DNA from: Flavobacteriaceae bacterium
GTDB taxonomy: Bacteria; Bacteroidota; Bacteroidia; Flavobacteriales; Flavobacteriaceae
Length of the DNA stretch: 38,236 nt
NCBI GenBank assembly: GCA_002698745.1
Contig: PAAD01000014.1
Span: 1-38,236 of the forward strand
Reading direction: 5' to 3'
Shown: positions 26,199 to 34,496 of the stretch, in pieces
Layout: each line of letters opens with the position of its first letter
Position numbering within the stretch: the stretch's first letter is position 1
Made by a program: the position numbers and the translations under genes
Notes under the pieces: generated by a model
The model's database searches: none
Seen by the model: only the letters and a program-made list of their open reading frames with translations
Told to the model about the DNA's origin: nothing

Positions 26199-26963
26199 AT
26201 GCATAATTCTGTAAAAGTATCTGGGTCCTACACTTATTATCAAAAGGGCGAAGGAACCCCACTTATTATTCTTCATGGTTTAATGGGCGGCTTGAGTAAT
26301 TTTGATGGCGTTGCGGCGCATTTCTCAACTGTTGGATACAATGTTATTATTCCAAAACTGCCTTTATATGATTTGCCGCTGTTAAAAACCAATGTAAAAC
26401 AGTTTGCAATATATCTTCGTGATTTTATCACGCATTTAGGTGAACAAAAAGTAGTCTTGATAGGTAACTCTCTGGGGGGACACATTGGTCTATTACATAC
26501 GAATCTCTTTCCTGAAAAGGTCAAAGGACTGGTCATTACGGGAAGCTCAGGGCTCTATGAAAACGCCATGGGAGAAAGCTACCCAAAACGAGAAGATTAT
26601 GAGTACATTAAAAAGAAAACACAAGATGTGTTTTACAATCCAATTGTTGCTTCCAAAGAAGTCGTAGATGACGTATTTGAAACTGTCAATGACAGAAAAA
26701 AACTTATCAAAATCTTAACTATTGCTAAAAGTGCTATTCGTCACAGCATGGCCAAAGATTTACCAAGTATCAAACTACCTACAGGTATTATTTGGGGTAA
26801 GCAAGATGCGGTTACTCCGCCAAAAGTTGGGGAAGAATTCCATAGACTCCTTCCCAATTCTACTTTATATTGGATTGATAAATGTGGGCACGCACCCATG
26901 ATGGAGCACCCTGATAGATTTAATACGATTCTGTCAGCCTGGCTAATGGACAATAATTTATAA
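26199..26963 (+). CDS. alpha/beta-fold hydrolase
   Basis: A 254-aa cytoplasmic protein of the alpha/beta hydrolase superfamily. The oxyanion motif ILHGLMGG is at about 24-31 and the nucleophile elbow GNSLGGH has S91. A candidate Asp lies in WGKQDAVTPP and the His in KCGHAPMMEHP near the C terminus, completing the triad. No signal peptide. The substrate cannot be read from sequence. The gene ends 2 bp before engB, so both are probably transcribed from the promoter at 26154-26182. It is divergent from the dcw operon. Confidence 0.9.
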   Translation: MHNSVKVSGSYTYYQKGEGTPLIILHGLMGGLSNFDGVAAHFSTVGYNVIIPKLPLYDLPLLKTNVKQFAIYLRDFITHLGEQKVVLIGNSLGGHIGLLHTNLFPEKVKGLVITGSSGLYENAMGESYPKREDYEYIKKKTQDVFYNPIVASKEVVDDVFETVNDRKKLIKILTIAKSAIRHSMAKDLPSIKLPTGIIWGKQDAVTPPKVGEEFHRLLPNSTLYWIDKCGHAPMMEHPDRFNTILSAWLMDNNL

Positions 26964-26965
26964 TC

Positions 26966-27556
26966 ATGCGTGTCAAAAGCGCATCTTTTGTAGTTAGTAA
27001 CGCCAAGGTAAACGATTGCCCAAAGTCTTCATTACCAGAATTTGCTTTTATAGGCAGATCAAATGTTGGAAAATCGTCTTTGATCAACATGCTGACAGAT
27101 AGGAAGCAACTTGCTAAAACTTCTGGAAAACCGGGAAAAACCCAACTTATAAATCACTTTTTAATCAATAAAAATTGGCATCTTGTTGATTTACCAGGAT
27201 ATGGCTATGCCCGCGTTTCAAAAAAAACAAAAAAAGAATTTCAAGGCTTTATCACCTCCTATTTTTTGAAACGCAAGCAACTTATAAATGCTTTTGTATT
27301 GATTGACATCAGGCACGATCCCCAAGCTATAGATATGGAATTTATGGAATGGATGGGAACCCAACAGATCCCTTTCTCTATCATATTTACGAAAGCTGAT
27401 AAAATGTCTGAAAATAAAATTTATCCAACGGTTAGCGCCTATTTAAATGCCATGCTTGAGGGCATTTGGGCAGAAACACCAACGCATTTTATCACTTCCG
27501 CTTCTTCCAGCAAAGGTAAAGAAGAAGTATTGGAATATGTAGAATCAATGCTTTAA
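26966..27556 (+). CDS. engB: ribosome biogenesis GTPase EngB/YihA/YsxC
   Basis: A 196-aa small GTPase that in other bacteria assists late assembly of the large ribosomal subunit and is essential in several species. G1 is GRSNVGKSSL (about residue 28), the switch I Thr lies in KTSGKPGKTQ, G3 is DLPGYGYA, G4 TKAD, and G5 SASS near the C terminus. The start is 2 bp after the hydrolase stop. Its TAA overlaps the stop of the convergent gldC inside a shared TTAA (27553-27556). Confidence 0.96.
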   Translation: MRVKSASFVVSNAKVNDCPKSSLPEFAFIGRSNVGKSSLINMLTDRKQLAKTSGKPGKTQLINHFLINKNWHLVDLPGYGYARVSKKTKKEFQGFITSYFLKRKQLINAFVLIDIRHDPQAIDMEFMEWMGTQQIPFSIIFTKADKMSENKIYPTVSAYLNAMLEGIWAETPTHFITSASSSKGKEEVLEYVESML

Positions 27557-27897
27557 TTTCTCTTTTTTATGTCCTTAAGATTTCGCTCACTTGCGAAAAA
27601 ATCACAGAACTGCTGCATAGCTTCTCCCATTTGTGTATCGTCAGTTGCTTTTAGGTAAGACGCGTTAATCCCAATCAATGTTTGATGAACAAAAACCTGC
27701 ATTTGATCTACTGGCATTTCTTTTGACCACAAATCAATACGTGCACTTTCCTGTGCATCCTTATCCCACGTGCTTAGGAAAAATGCTTCCATAGACTGTT
27801 CTTTAACACCGCCATCTGGTGCCGACCACTCCATGTCTTCGGGTGTATTGTTTTCGTCTAAGGTGACAGTCAAGGTAATTTGTGTTTTTCGTTTCAT
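27553..27897 (-). CDS. gldC: gliding motility protein GldC
   Basis: A 114-aa soluble protein recognised by its order after gldB and by blocks such as ITLTVTLDENNTPEDMEWSA and ARIDLWSK. In Flavobacterium johnsoniae GldC contributes to gliding but is not absolutely required; its biochemical role is unknown. No signal peptide is seen. It starts 1 bp after the gldB stop, so it is co-transcribed, and it converges on engB with a 4-bp overlap. Confidence 0.88.
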   Translation of the reverse strand: MKRKTQITLTVTLDENNTPEDMEWSAPDGGVKEQSMEAFFLSTWDKDAQESARIDLWSKEMPVDQMQVFVHQTLIGINASYLKATDDTQMGEAMQQFCDFFASERNLKDIKKRN

Positions 27898-27898
27898 C

Positions 27899-28885
27899 TT
27901 AAGGATTGTATTTTGATTTTTTTAAAATTTCTTGAGGCGAAGCAGCAAGTATTTCTTGCAAGGTCTCTCCTGTTCGCTTTTGATATTTTTTTAGCATTTG
28001 ATAGCCAATCCACTGCCCGATCCTTCCTGGGGAATCCACATCTAGGTAAGAATAAAATTTACTGTATGGACTAGAAAGTAAAAAGCGAAATGGTAAATTT
28101 TCATCTGTCGAAAACAAGAATTCGTTATCAATAAAATAGCGCCAAACATCGGCTTCGTGTGTGTTTGCCCACTCCCATTGTGCTGCTGTGTATTGGATAT
28201 GCCGATGGTCTTCCATTTCTGGGGCCAAATAATCGTGAAGCAACAGACGCTTACCGTGATGTACCATTTGATCCAAAAAAGTTCTGCCGCTAGGCGCTGA
28301 AATAAATCTTGGTGCAAGTGCATCGATGATTTCAGCCTCTAAATGATCTAGTGTCAGTTTGTTTTTGATGTAAACTGGAATACCTTCATATAAAGGGTGG
28401 TCTATGCCCAAATAGGTGTCAATTGAAATCAATAACATATTTTCTGCATCCACAGCTCTAAGCGAATAATCAACATCTGTTAGCAAGGAAATAGCCGTTT
28501 GGGGCAGTTTTTCTTCTGGAAAATAGTAGTTGGCATACTGAAGCACTCGCATAATACGAGGCTTTAAGTTATTTTTTGGGATTGATTTGGTTGCGTCAAA
28601 AAGAAGTTGCTGCAACGAATCGCTGCGTTTTTCGAGCCATACCGCATCTGGGGTTTGAATTGGGAAAAAGAAAGGAAATTGGGCCTTGATATCTTCTAAG
28701 GAGGTGTCTAAATTACCAAAAAAAAGAGCTTCAAATGAAAGGTAATCCAGGGGTATTTCTTCTAGGTCGGTAGGCTTTGGAAAGGTTGATGTGTTGCAAG
28801 AAATCAAAAAATAAAAAATAACAACGGACAGACCTTTCAAGTGGCGAAAAAATAATTTAATTTTACAGTAACTATCTTGATACAT
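27899..28885 (-). CDS. gldB: gliding motility lipoprotein GldB
   Basis: A 328-aa predicted lipoprotein required for gliding in Flavobacterium johnsoniae. From the ATG at 28885 the N terminus is basic, then hydrophobic (LSVVIFYFLISC) with a lipobox Cys at residue 30. The track's longer start at 28966 is a TTG and would run through the divergent nadE, so I reject it. The body is helical with no motif I can assign to catalysis. It is followed immediately by gldC. Its start lies only 24 bp from that of nadE, so the two divergent promoters must sit within each other's coding sequence. Confidence 0.87.
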   Translation of the reverse strand: MYQDSYCKIKLFFRHLKGLSVVIFYFLISCNTSTFPKPTDLEEIPLDYLSFEALFFGNLDTSLEDIKAQFPFFFPIQTPDAVWLEKRSDSLQQLLFDATKSIPKNNLKPRIMRVLQYANYYFPEEKLPQTAISLLTDVDYSLRAVDAENMLLISIDTYLGIDHPLYEGIPVYIKNKLTLDHLEAEIIDALAPRFISAPSGRTFLDQMVHHGKRLLLHDYLAPEMEDHRHIQYTAAQWEWANTHEADVWRYFIDNEFLFSTDENLPFRFLLSSPYSKFYSYLDVDSPGRIGQWIGYQMLKKYQKRTGETLQEILAASPQEILKKSKYNP

Positions 28886-28909
28886 AATGGGTATAAAGAT
28901 ACAAATGCT

Positions 28910-29698
28910 ATGAAGAACAAAGAAGTAATTAATCACATTGTAAAGTGGCTTAAAAACTATGCTCAAGACAACCAGATGAATGGATTTGTTGTAGGTGTTT
29001 CTGGCGGAATTGATTCTGCCCTAACCTCAACTTTGTGTGCCAAAACAGGGCTTCCTACATTATGCTTGGAAATGCCTATAAAACAACAGCAGAATCAGGT
29101 TGATCGTGCACAAAAACACATCGGTTGGTTACGCAAGCATCACACCAATGTATCGGAAAAGGTGGTCTTATTATATCCTGTTTTTGATGCTTTATCCAAA
29201 GCCGTGGAGGCTGACGAGCAAAAAAATGAAGACTTATTGTCGCTAGCCAATACTCGAGCCAGGCTACGCATGGTAACATTGTATTATTATGCCGCCTGTC
29301 AACGCTATTTGGTTGCGGGCACAGGAAATAAGGTTGAGGATTTCGGTGTTGGTTTTTATACCAAATACGGTGATGGCGGCGTTGATTTAAGCCCAATTGC
29401 AGACCTGTCAAAAACACAAGTACGCGCACTGGCAAGTACTTTGGGGGTTGACCAAAAAATTTTAATTGCACCTCCAACAGATGGTCTTTGGGATGATGAC
29501 AGAAATGACGAAGAACAACTAGACGCTACCTATGAACAATTAGAATGGGCTATGACTCAGCACGCAGCAGGGAAATCTCCAGTAGATTTTGTAGGAGAAA
29601 ACAGACGTGTTTTAGAAGTTTTTTTATCTCATCACAACACAAACAAACACAAAATGGAACCCATACCTGTTTGTAGCATTCCGGAGTATCTACTTTAG
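28910..29698 (+). CDS. nadE: NAD(+) synthase, ammonia-dependent
   Basis: Converts nicotinic acid adenine dinucleotide to NAD+ using ATP and ammonia in the cytoplasm. The N-type ATP pyrophosphatase PP-loop is SGGIDS at residues 31-36 (GVSGGIDSALTS). Further support comes from LANTRARLRMVTLYYYA, VAGTGNKVEDFGVGFYTKYGDGGVDLSPIADL and PTDGLWDDDRNDEEQL. There is no glutaminase domain. The track starts at a TTG (28877); the ATG at 28910 fits the family and gives 262 aa. It is divergent from gldB. Confidence 0.96.
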   Translation: MKNKEVINHIVKWLKNYAQDNQMNGFVVGVSGGIDSALTSTLCAKTGLPTLCLEMPIKQQQNQVDRAQKHIGWLRKHHTNVSEKVVLLYPVFDALSKAVEADEQKNEDLLSLANTRARLRMVTLYYYAACQRYLVAGTGNKVEDFGVGFYTKYGDGGVDLSPIADLSKTQVRALASTLGVDQKILIAPPTDGLWDDDRNDEEQLDATYEQLEWAMTQHAAGKSPVDFVGENRRVLEVFLSHHNTNKHKMEPIPVCSIPEYLL

Positions 29699-29707
29699 TT
29701 AATAAAT

Positions 29708-29730
29708 AATAATTTTTTCAAAAAATTATT
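29708..29730 (+). terminator. perfect AT-only inverted repeat after nadE (weak terminator candidate)
   Basis: AATAATTTTTT and AAAAAATTATT are exact inverse complements separated by one base and followed by T-rich sequence. With no G-C pairs it would be a weak terminator at best. The right arm also overlaps TATTTTTG (29727-29734), a TAnnTTTG match about 50 bp before the response-regulator ATG, so the same bases may be part of its promoter. Confidence 0.3.
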
Positions 29731-29783
29731 TTTGATACTATCAAAGACTATTTTTCCTACTTTTAAAGTCAACTATTTATTCC

Positions 29784-30419
29784 ATGATTCGTGTTTTTGT
29801 TGCAGATGCACATCCAATAGTATACAAAGGCTTGAAGGCTGTAATGCGCAATTCAAATGAAATCAGCATTGTAGGAAAAGGATTTTATTATCGTGACTTA
29901 GTTGACCATCTGGCTACAAAAAAAGTAGATCTCGTTGTTCTGGAGCCTGAACTTCCTGGCTTTGATGAAATGCGCTTGCTACGAAAACTAAAAGATCAGC
30001 ACAAACATTTAAGTTTTTTGATATATACATCGTTGAGCGAGAATGTTTATGGAATAAGCGCTCTCAAATATGGTGCGTCAGGGTTTTTGTGTAAGGACAG
30101 CCCTTTGAATAAACTCAAAGCTGCAATTTTAAAAATAAGTACTGGTGGTGTTTATATTACCAACGAATTGGCAGAACACATGGCGTTTAATGAAAGGGGG
30201 GGCAATCCAAGAGAGTTGATTAACCAATTATCGGAACGAGAAATACAAGTTCTTCGCTTGTTGTTAAATGGAAAGCGTAATAAAGAAATTGCCACAACAC
30301 TTAGTATTAGCGATAAAACTGTAAGCACTTACCGCTCAAGGCTCATGAAAAAACTTAAAGTCAAAAATCTTATTGAGTTGGTAAATAAGCTTCGGCACAT
30401 AGACTTAGATATGTATTAA
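29784..30419 (+). CDS. NarL/LuxR-type response regulator with Asp-to-Glu phosphosite
   Basis: A 211-aa two-domain regulator: receiver (1-120) and LuxR-type helix-turn-helix (about 148-205; LSEREIQVLRLLLNGKRNKEIA and ISDKTVSTYRSRLMKKL). In the receiver the usual phosphoacceptor Asp is Glu: VVLEPELPG places E54 where homologues have D. The acidic pair is reduced to D8-A9 (VADAHP instead of ADDHP). The switch Thr (T82) and conserved Lys (K104 in FLCKDS) remain. Glu at this position can mimic phosphorylation in other regulators, so the protein may act without a kinase. No histidine kinase gene is nearby. It converges on dnaG with overlapping stops (TTAA, 30416-30419). Confidence 0.92.
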   Translation: MIRVFVADAHPIVYKGLKAVMRNSNEISIVGKGFYYRDLVDHLATKKVDLVVLEPELPGFDEMRLLRKLKDQHKHLSFLIYTSLSENVYGISALKYGASGFLCKDSPLNKLKAAILKISTGGVYITNELAEHMAFNERGGNPRELINQLSEREIQVLRLLLNGKRNKEIATTLSISDKTVSTYRSRLMKKLKVKNLIELVNKLRHIDLDMY

Positions 30420-32371
30420 ACCACCCGGTTTAAACGACTGCTCAAAACAGTTTTGAGTTTGTGATACTGTACGATTTCCTCCAAAAGTTCTCCGTGATGA
30501 CTATCAGTATTCTCAGCAGTATCAGATTGTAGTGCAGCTACCTTTTCATCTATAAGGTGACATCTAAATCGTAAAATAACCTCTTGAACCCACCTAGCCA
30601 AATTGATCTTTTTATTTTTTATATAAATATTTTTTCGTTCCCAATCGTGAAGGGTGTGCAATTCATCTTGAAGCAATAAGTCTGAAACTTCTAATGCGAG
30701 ATTTGGGTTTAGATTAGCCACAAAAGTATCCATTTCAATGACTAATTTTTCGTTTAAAACAGTCAATACCTTGCTATATAGATCTTTAAATAGAGTAGTA
30801 GAAAATGCTATTTCGTCTTGCTGCAAATCCATGTATATTTTTTCAAAAACACGCGCCGTAATTGTTGACGTGACCAGCGAAAGTTCACCAGATTTTTCAT
30901 CAGTTTTTAAAATCGGTTCTTCAAATTCAACTTTTTCATGACCGTGAAGCAGTAAAATTTTGATAATGTCTTTCTCGAGTTCAAAGCGAGTGCTTACTGT
31001 AGTAAACTTTTTTTCTTGTGGAACTACAGACATGGGCTGACTAGGTGCTTGTCTTACGGGCTTATATGTTTTTTTTTGAGATACTTGCGCCAAGGTTGCA
31101 AACAAAACCTCCTCGCTTATTTCCATCAAAGAAGCACATGATTTAACATATACCTCCTGTTTAATTCGGTCTGGGATTTTAGCAATGCTCTTGACCATCT
31201 CACGTATCGTCTCAGCCTTTTTAACCGGATCTTGGGCAGCCTCATCAACTAATAGTGCTGCCTTAAACTGAATAAAGTCCTTGGAATTATTAGTAAAAAA
31301 ATCGATTACATCTTCAACGCTGTTTTCACGAGCAAAGCTGTCTGGATCCTCCCCTTCTGGAAACATACAGACACGAACATTCATACCCGCCTCCAAAATC
31401 AAATCTATTCCTCGAAGCGATGCACGAAGCCCCGCAGGATCGCCATCAAACAATACGGTGATGTTTTTGGAAAGCCTACCAATAAGGCGTATTTGTTCAG
31501 TTGTTAGTGCGGTGCCTGATGACGAAACCACATTCTTAACACCCCGTTGATACATCTGTATAACGTCGGTATAGCCTTCAACCAAATAACAATTATTCTC
31601 TTTGGCTATGGTATGCTTTGCTTGATATAAGCCATAGAGTACCTTACTTTTATTGTAAATCTCGCTTTCTGGCGAGTTCATGTATTTGGCTGCCTTTTTG
31701 TCTTGGGTTAGTATTCGTCCGCCAAAGCCCAACACACGACCCGACATGCTGTGAATGGGAAACATAACGCGCCCTTTAAAACGATCAAATTTTTTGTCGC
31801 CTTTAACAATACTAAGACCTATTTTTTCTAAAAAATTAAGCTGGTAGCCTGCTTTTAGTGCTGCATCTGTAAACGCACTCCACGTGTTAGGTGAATAGCC
31901 CAGTTGAAAAAAGCGAATGGTTTCCTCACTAAAGCCACGTTCATTAAAATAACTCAACCCAATAGCTTTTCCCTGTGGAGTATTCCAAATATTATCTTCA
32001 AAGAAACTTACAGCATAATTGCTGACCAAATACATACTTTCACGTTCACTGGCAGCGGCTTTTTGCTCATCATTCTGCTCAGTTTCCGCAATGTCAATAT
32101 TGTATTTCTTTGCCAAGTAGCGTATGGCCTCTGGATAAGAAAAATGTTCGTGCTCCATCAAAAAGGTAACCACGTTACCACCCTTACCACTGGAAAAATC
32201 TTTCCAGATTTGTTTTACAGGAGATACCATAAAACTCGGAGAACGCTCGTCTGTAAACGGGCTTAGTCCTTTGAAGTTAGCACCCGACTTTTTAAGCTGT
32301 ACAAAATCTCCGATAACCTCCTCTAACCGGGCAGTATCAAAAACAGCGTCTATGGTGGATTTATGTATCAC
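30416..32371 (-). CDS. dnaG: DNA primase DnaG lacking zinc-ribbon ligands
   Basis: Synthesises RNA primers at the replication fork. The 651-aa protein has the order CHC2-type domain, DNAG_N, Toprim and a C-terminal helicase-binding region. The Toprim acids are in YLVEGYTD and VLFDGDPAGLR. The N-terminal ribbon is aligned by GANFKGLSPFTDERSPSF and KQIWKDFSSGKGGNVV. The zinc ligands normally Cys, His, Cys, Cys are S37, T40, D58 and S61 here, so zinc should not bind. I recall similar ligand loss in other Flavobacteriia primases. The start codon is GTG; it lies 38 bp after the polyprenyl synthase gene. Confidence 0.95.
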   Translation of the reverse strand: MIHKSTIDAVFDTARLEEVIGDFVQLKKSGANFKGLSPFTDERSPSFMVSPVKQIWKDFSSGKGGNVVTFLMEHEHFSYPEAIRYLAKKYNIDIAETEQNDEQKAAASERESMYLVSNYAVSFFEDNIWNTPQGKAIGLSYFNERGFSEETIRFFQLGYSPNTWSAFTDAALKAGYQLNFLEKIGLSIVKGDKKFDRFKGRVMFPIHSMSGRVLGFGGRILTQDKKAAKYMNSPESEIYNKSKVLYGLYQAKHTIAKENNCYLVEGYTDVIQMYQRGVKNVVSSSGTALTTEQIRLIGRLSKNITVLFDGDPAGLRASLRGIDLILEAGMNVRVCMFPEGEDPDSFARENSVEDVIDFFTNNSKDFIQFKAALLVDEAAQDPVKKAETIREMVKSIAKIPDRIKQEVYVKSCASLMEISEEVLFATLAQVSQKKTYKPVRQAPSQPMSVVPQEKKFTTVSTRFELEKDIIKILLLHGHEKVEFEEPILKTDEKSGELSLVTSTITARVFEKIYMDLQQDEIAFSTTLFKDLYSKVLTVLNEKLVIEMDTFVANLNPNLALEVSDLLLQDELHTLHDWERKNIYIKNKKINLARWVQEVILRFRCHLIDEKVAALQSDTAENTDSHHGELLEEIVQYHKLKTVLSSRLNRVV

Positions 32372-32409
32372 AGAATAAAATGAGCTCTAAAATACGTAAT
32401 TCAATAAAG

Positions 32410-33387
32410 TTATTTCTTACGCTCAATCACATAACGCACCATTTCTTCTAGCGCATCGCGAAATTCGTTTTTTGGAAAACCGTGAAGTTGCGCTAATGCT
32501 TTGTCTTTATAAGCATGCATTTGTGCAGTCGCATAGTCCAACCCGCCCTGTTCTTTGATAAAAGCAATCACACGCTTGACACGTTTTTTATCTTTGTTAT
32601 GATGTTTAACAGATTGAACTAACCATTTTTTTTCCTTTTTTTCCGACTTGTTGATGACATGAATAAGCGGAAGAGTCATTTTTTTCTCACGAATATCAAT
32701 TCCAGTGGGCTTTCCGATTTTGGTCTCGCCGTAGTCAAAGAGGTCGTCTTTTATTTGAAAAGCGATACCGATATCTTCACCAAACTGACGCAATTGATCA
32801 ACAGTTTCGGCACTGGCATGAACCGATGTGGCGCCAAGTGCACAACAAGAAGCGATCAATGTTGCTGTTTTTTGACGGATAACTTCCATATAAATGGACT
32901 CATCTATGTCCAATCTTCGAGTTTTCTCAATTTGTAACAATTCTCCCTCACTCATTTCACGAACAGCAACGGATATTATTTCCAATAAGTCAAAATCTTT
33001 GTTATCAATACAGAGCAGCAAGCCTTTTGAAAGCAAGTAGTCCCCCACCAATACGGCAATTTTATTTTTCCACAGTGCATTAATAGAAAAGAATCCACGC
33101 CGCTGGTAGCTTTCGTCCACAACATCATCATGAACAAGCGTAGCTGTATGAATAAGCTCTATCACAGAGGCAGCGCGATAGCAGCGCTCGTTTACCTCTT
33201 TTTCATTTAGCATTTTGGCTACCATAAAAACAAACATTGGGCGCATTTGCTTTCCCTTGCGATTGACTATATAGTATGTAATACGATTAAGAAGTGCCAC
33301 ATGAGAGCGCATAGATGAGGAAAACTTGTTCTCAAATAGCTCCATCTCTTTTGCAATAGGTTTTTTAAGCTGGTCTACAATTTTCAT
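32410..33387 (-). CDS. polyprenyl (octaprenyl-type) diphosphate synthase
   Basis: An all-trans isoprenyl diphosphate synthase making a long side chain, probably for menaquinone. The first Asp-rich motif is LVHDDVVDE and the second is IKDDLFDYG; the chain-length region before the first motif has small residues (AASVIELIHTATL), consistent with long products. The track starts at a TTG (33405); the ATG at 33387 (MKIVDQLKKPI) matches the usual N terminus and gives 325 aa. It lies between rlmN and dnaG on one strand. The exact chain length is not readable. Confidence 0.92.
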   Translation of the reverse strand: MKIVDQLKKPIAKEMELFENKFSSSMRSHVALLNRITYYIVNRKGKQMRPMFVFMVAKMLNEKEVNERCYRAASVIELIHTATLVHDDVVDESYQRRGFFSINALWKNKIAVLVGDYLLSKGLLLCIDNKDFDLLEIISVAVREMSEGELLQIEKTRRLDIDESIYMEVIRQKTATLIASCCALGATSVHASAETVDQLRQFGEDIGIAFQIKDDLFDYGETKIGKPTGIDIREKKMTLPLIHVINKSEKKEKKWLVQSVKHHNKDKKRVKRVIAFIKEQGGLDYATAQMHAYKDKALAQLHGFPKNEFRDALEEMVRYVIERKK

Positions 33388-33401
33388 TGGAGCATAAATA
33401 T

Positions 33402-33431
33402 ACAATATAGTGTTTTAGTAATTTGAAGCAA
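33402..33431 (-). promoter_or_regulatory. candidate promoter of the polyprenyl synthase gene
   Basis: On the minus strand TTG (33431-33429) is followed after 19 bp by TATATTGT, one base off TAnnTTTG. It lies in the 62-bp gap after rlmN, 15 bp before the ATG at 33387. Weak match, listed as a candidate only. Confidence 0.3.
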
Positions 33432-33449
33432 CTGATTTTGAAAATTGAG

Positions 33450-34490
33450 CTAGATTTTATTAGCCAATTGCCCACAAGCTGCGTCAATATCTTTGCCGCG
33501 CGAGCGCCTCACGGTTACCGGAATATGGCTTTTTTTGAGTGCAACAACATACTGGTCTATAACATCTTTATCCGCTTGAATAAATTGATCGTTGCCCATA
33601 GGATTATATTCAATCAAATTAACTTTTGACGGTGTCTTTTCACAAAATCGTACCAAAGCATCAATTTCAGCTTCACAATCGTTGATATTGCTCCAAATTA
33701 CATACTCGTAAGTAACATGTGCGTTGGTCTTCCTAAACCAGTATTTTATGGAATCTTGTAATTCAGAAAGCGGAAAAGAAGTACTAAAAGGCATGATTTT
33801 GTTTCGAGTTTCTTGAATGGCGCTATGTAAAGAAACAGCTAATTTAAATCTAGGATATTCGTCAGCCATTTTTTTAATCATTTTAGGGATACCCGAAGTG
33901 GAAACGGTAATACGTCTTGGAGACATCCCCAAACCTTCTGGACTGGTGATTTTGACAATGGCTTTCATCACATTGCGATAGTTCATCATAGGCTCACCCA
34001 TACCCATAAAAACAATATTAGATAGCGGACGTTCAAAATATTCAATGCTTTGCTTATTAAGCATAACCACTTGGTCAAAAATCTCGTCTGGATTAAGATT
34101 ACGCATTCTTTTGAGTTGGGAAGTGGCACAAAAAGTACAGTCAAGGCTACAACCTACCTGGCTGGATACACAAGCCGTGGATCGATTTTTGGCTGGTATC
34201 AGAACAGATTCAACAACTTTATCGTCATAAAGAAGCACAGCATTTTTTATGGTGCCATCATTACTAATCTGTACTTTGGCAATATTGGCTTGGTTGATTA
34301 TAAAGTGTTTGTCAAGCAAAGCGCGATGTGCCTTGGAAAGGTTGGTCATTTGATCGAAATCAATAGCTGCCTTTTGCCACAGCCACTCATATACTTGTTT
34401 TCCGTGAAAAGAGGGTACATTATGTAAAATAAAAAAAGAACATATTTCTTCCTTTGTGCAACGACGTATATCTTTCTTAACCTCTGTCAT
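33450..34490 (-). CDS. rlmN: dual-specificity 23S rRNA/tRNA adenine-C2 methyltransferase RlmN
   Basis: A radical-SAM enzyme that methylates C2 of A2503 in 23S rRNA and A37 in some tRNAs. The 4Fe-4S motif is C114-xxx-C118-xx-C121 (GCSLDCTFCATS). VFMGMGEPMMNY and the VSTSGIPKMI block are typical. The methyl-carrying Cys is probably C339 in DIDAACGQL near the C terminus, which separates RlmN from other radical-SAM enzymes. Length 346 aa is normal. It starts 6 bp after queA. Confidence 0.96.
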   Translation of the reverse strand: MTEVKKDIRRCTKEEICSFFILHNVPSFHGKQVYEWLWQKAAIDFDQMTNLSKAHRALLDKHFIINQANIAKVQISNDGTIKNAVLLYDDKVVESVLIPAKNRSTACVSSQVGCSLDCTFCATSQLKRMRNLNPDEIFDQVVMLNKQSIEYFERPLSNIVFMGMGEPMMNYRNVMKAIVKITSPEGLGMSPRRITVSTSGIPKMIKKMADEYPRFKLAVSLHSAIQETRNKIMPFSTSFPLSELQDSIKYWFRKTNAHVTYEYVIWSNINDCEAEIDALVRFCEKTPSKVNLIEYNPMGNDQFIQADKDVIDQYVVALKKSHIPVTVRRSRGKDIDAACGQLANKI

Positions 34491-34496
34491 GAGGAC

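Noticed and set aside
28886-28966. Longer gldB start at 28966 and longer nadE start at 28877 from the ORF track
   Set aside because: Both are TTG codons, and each would make the two divergent genes overlap. The ATGs at 28885 and 28910 give a proper lipoprotein signal and a normal NadE N terminus.
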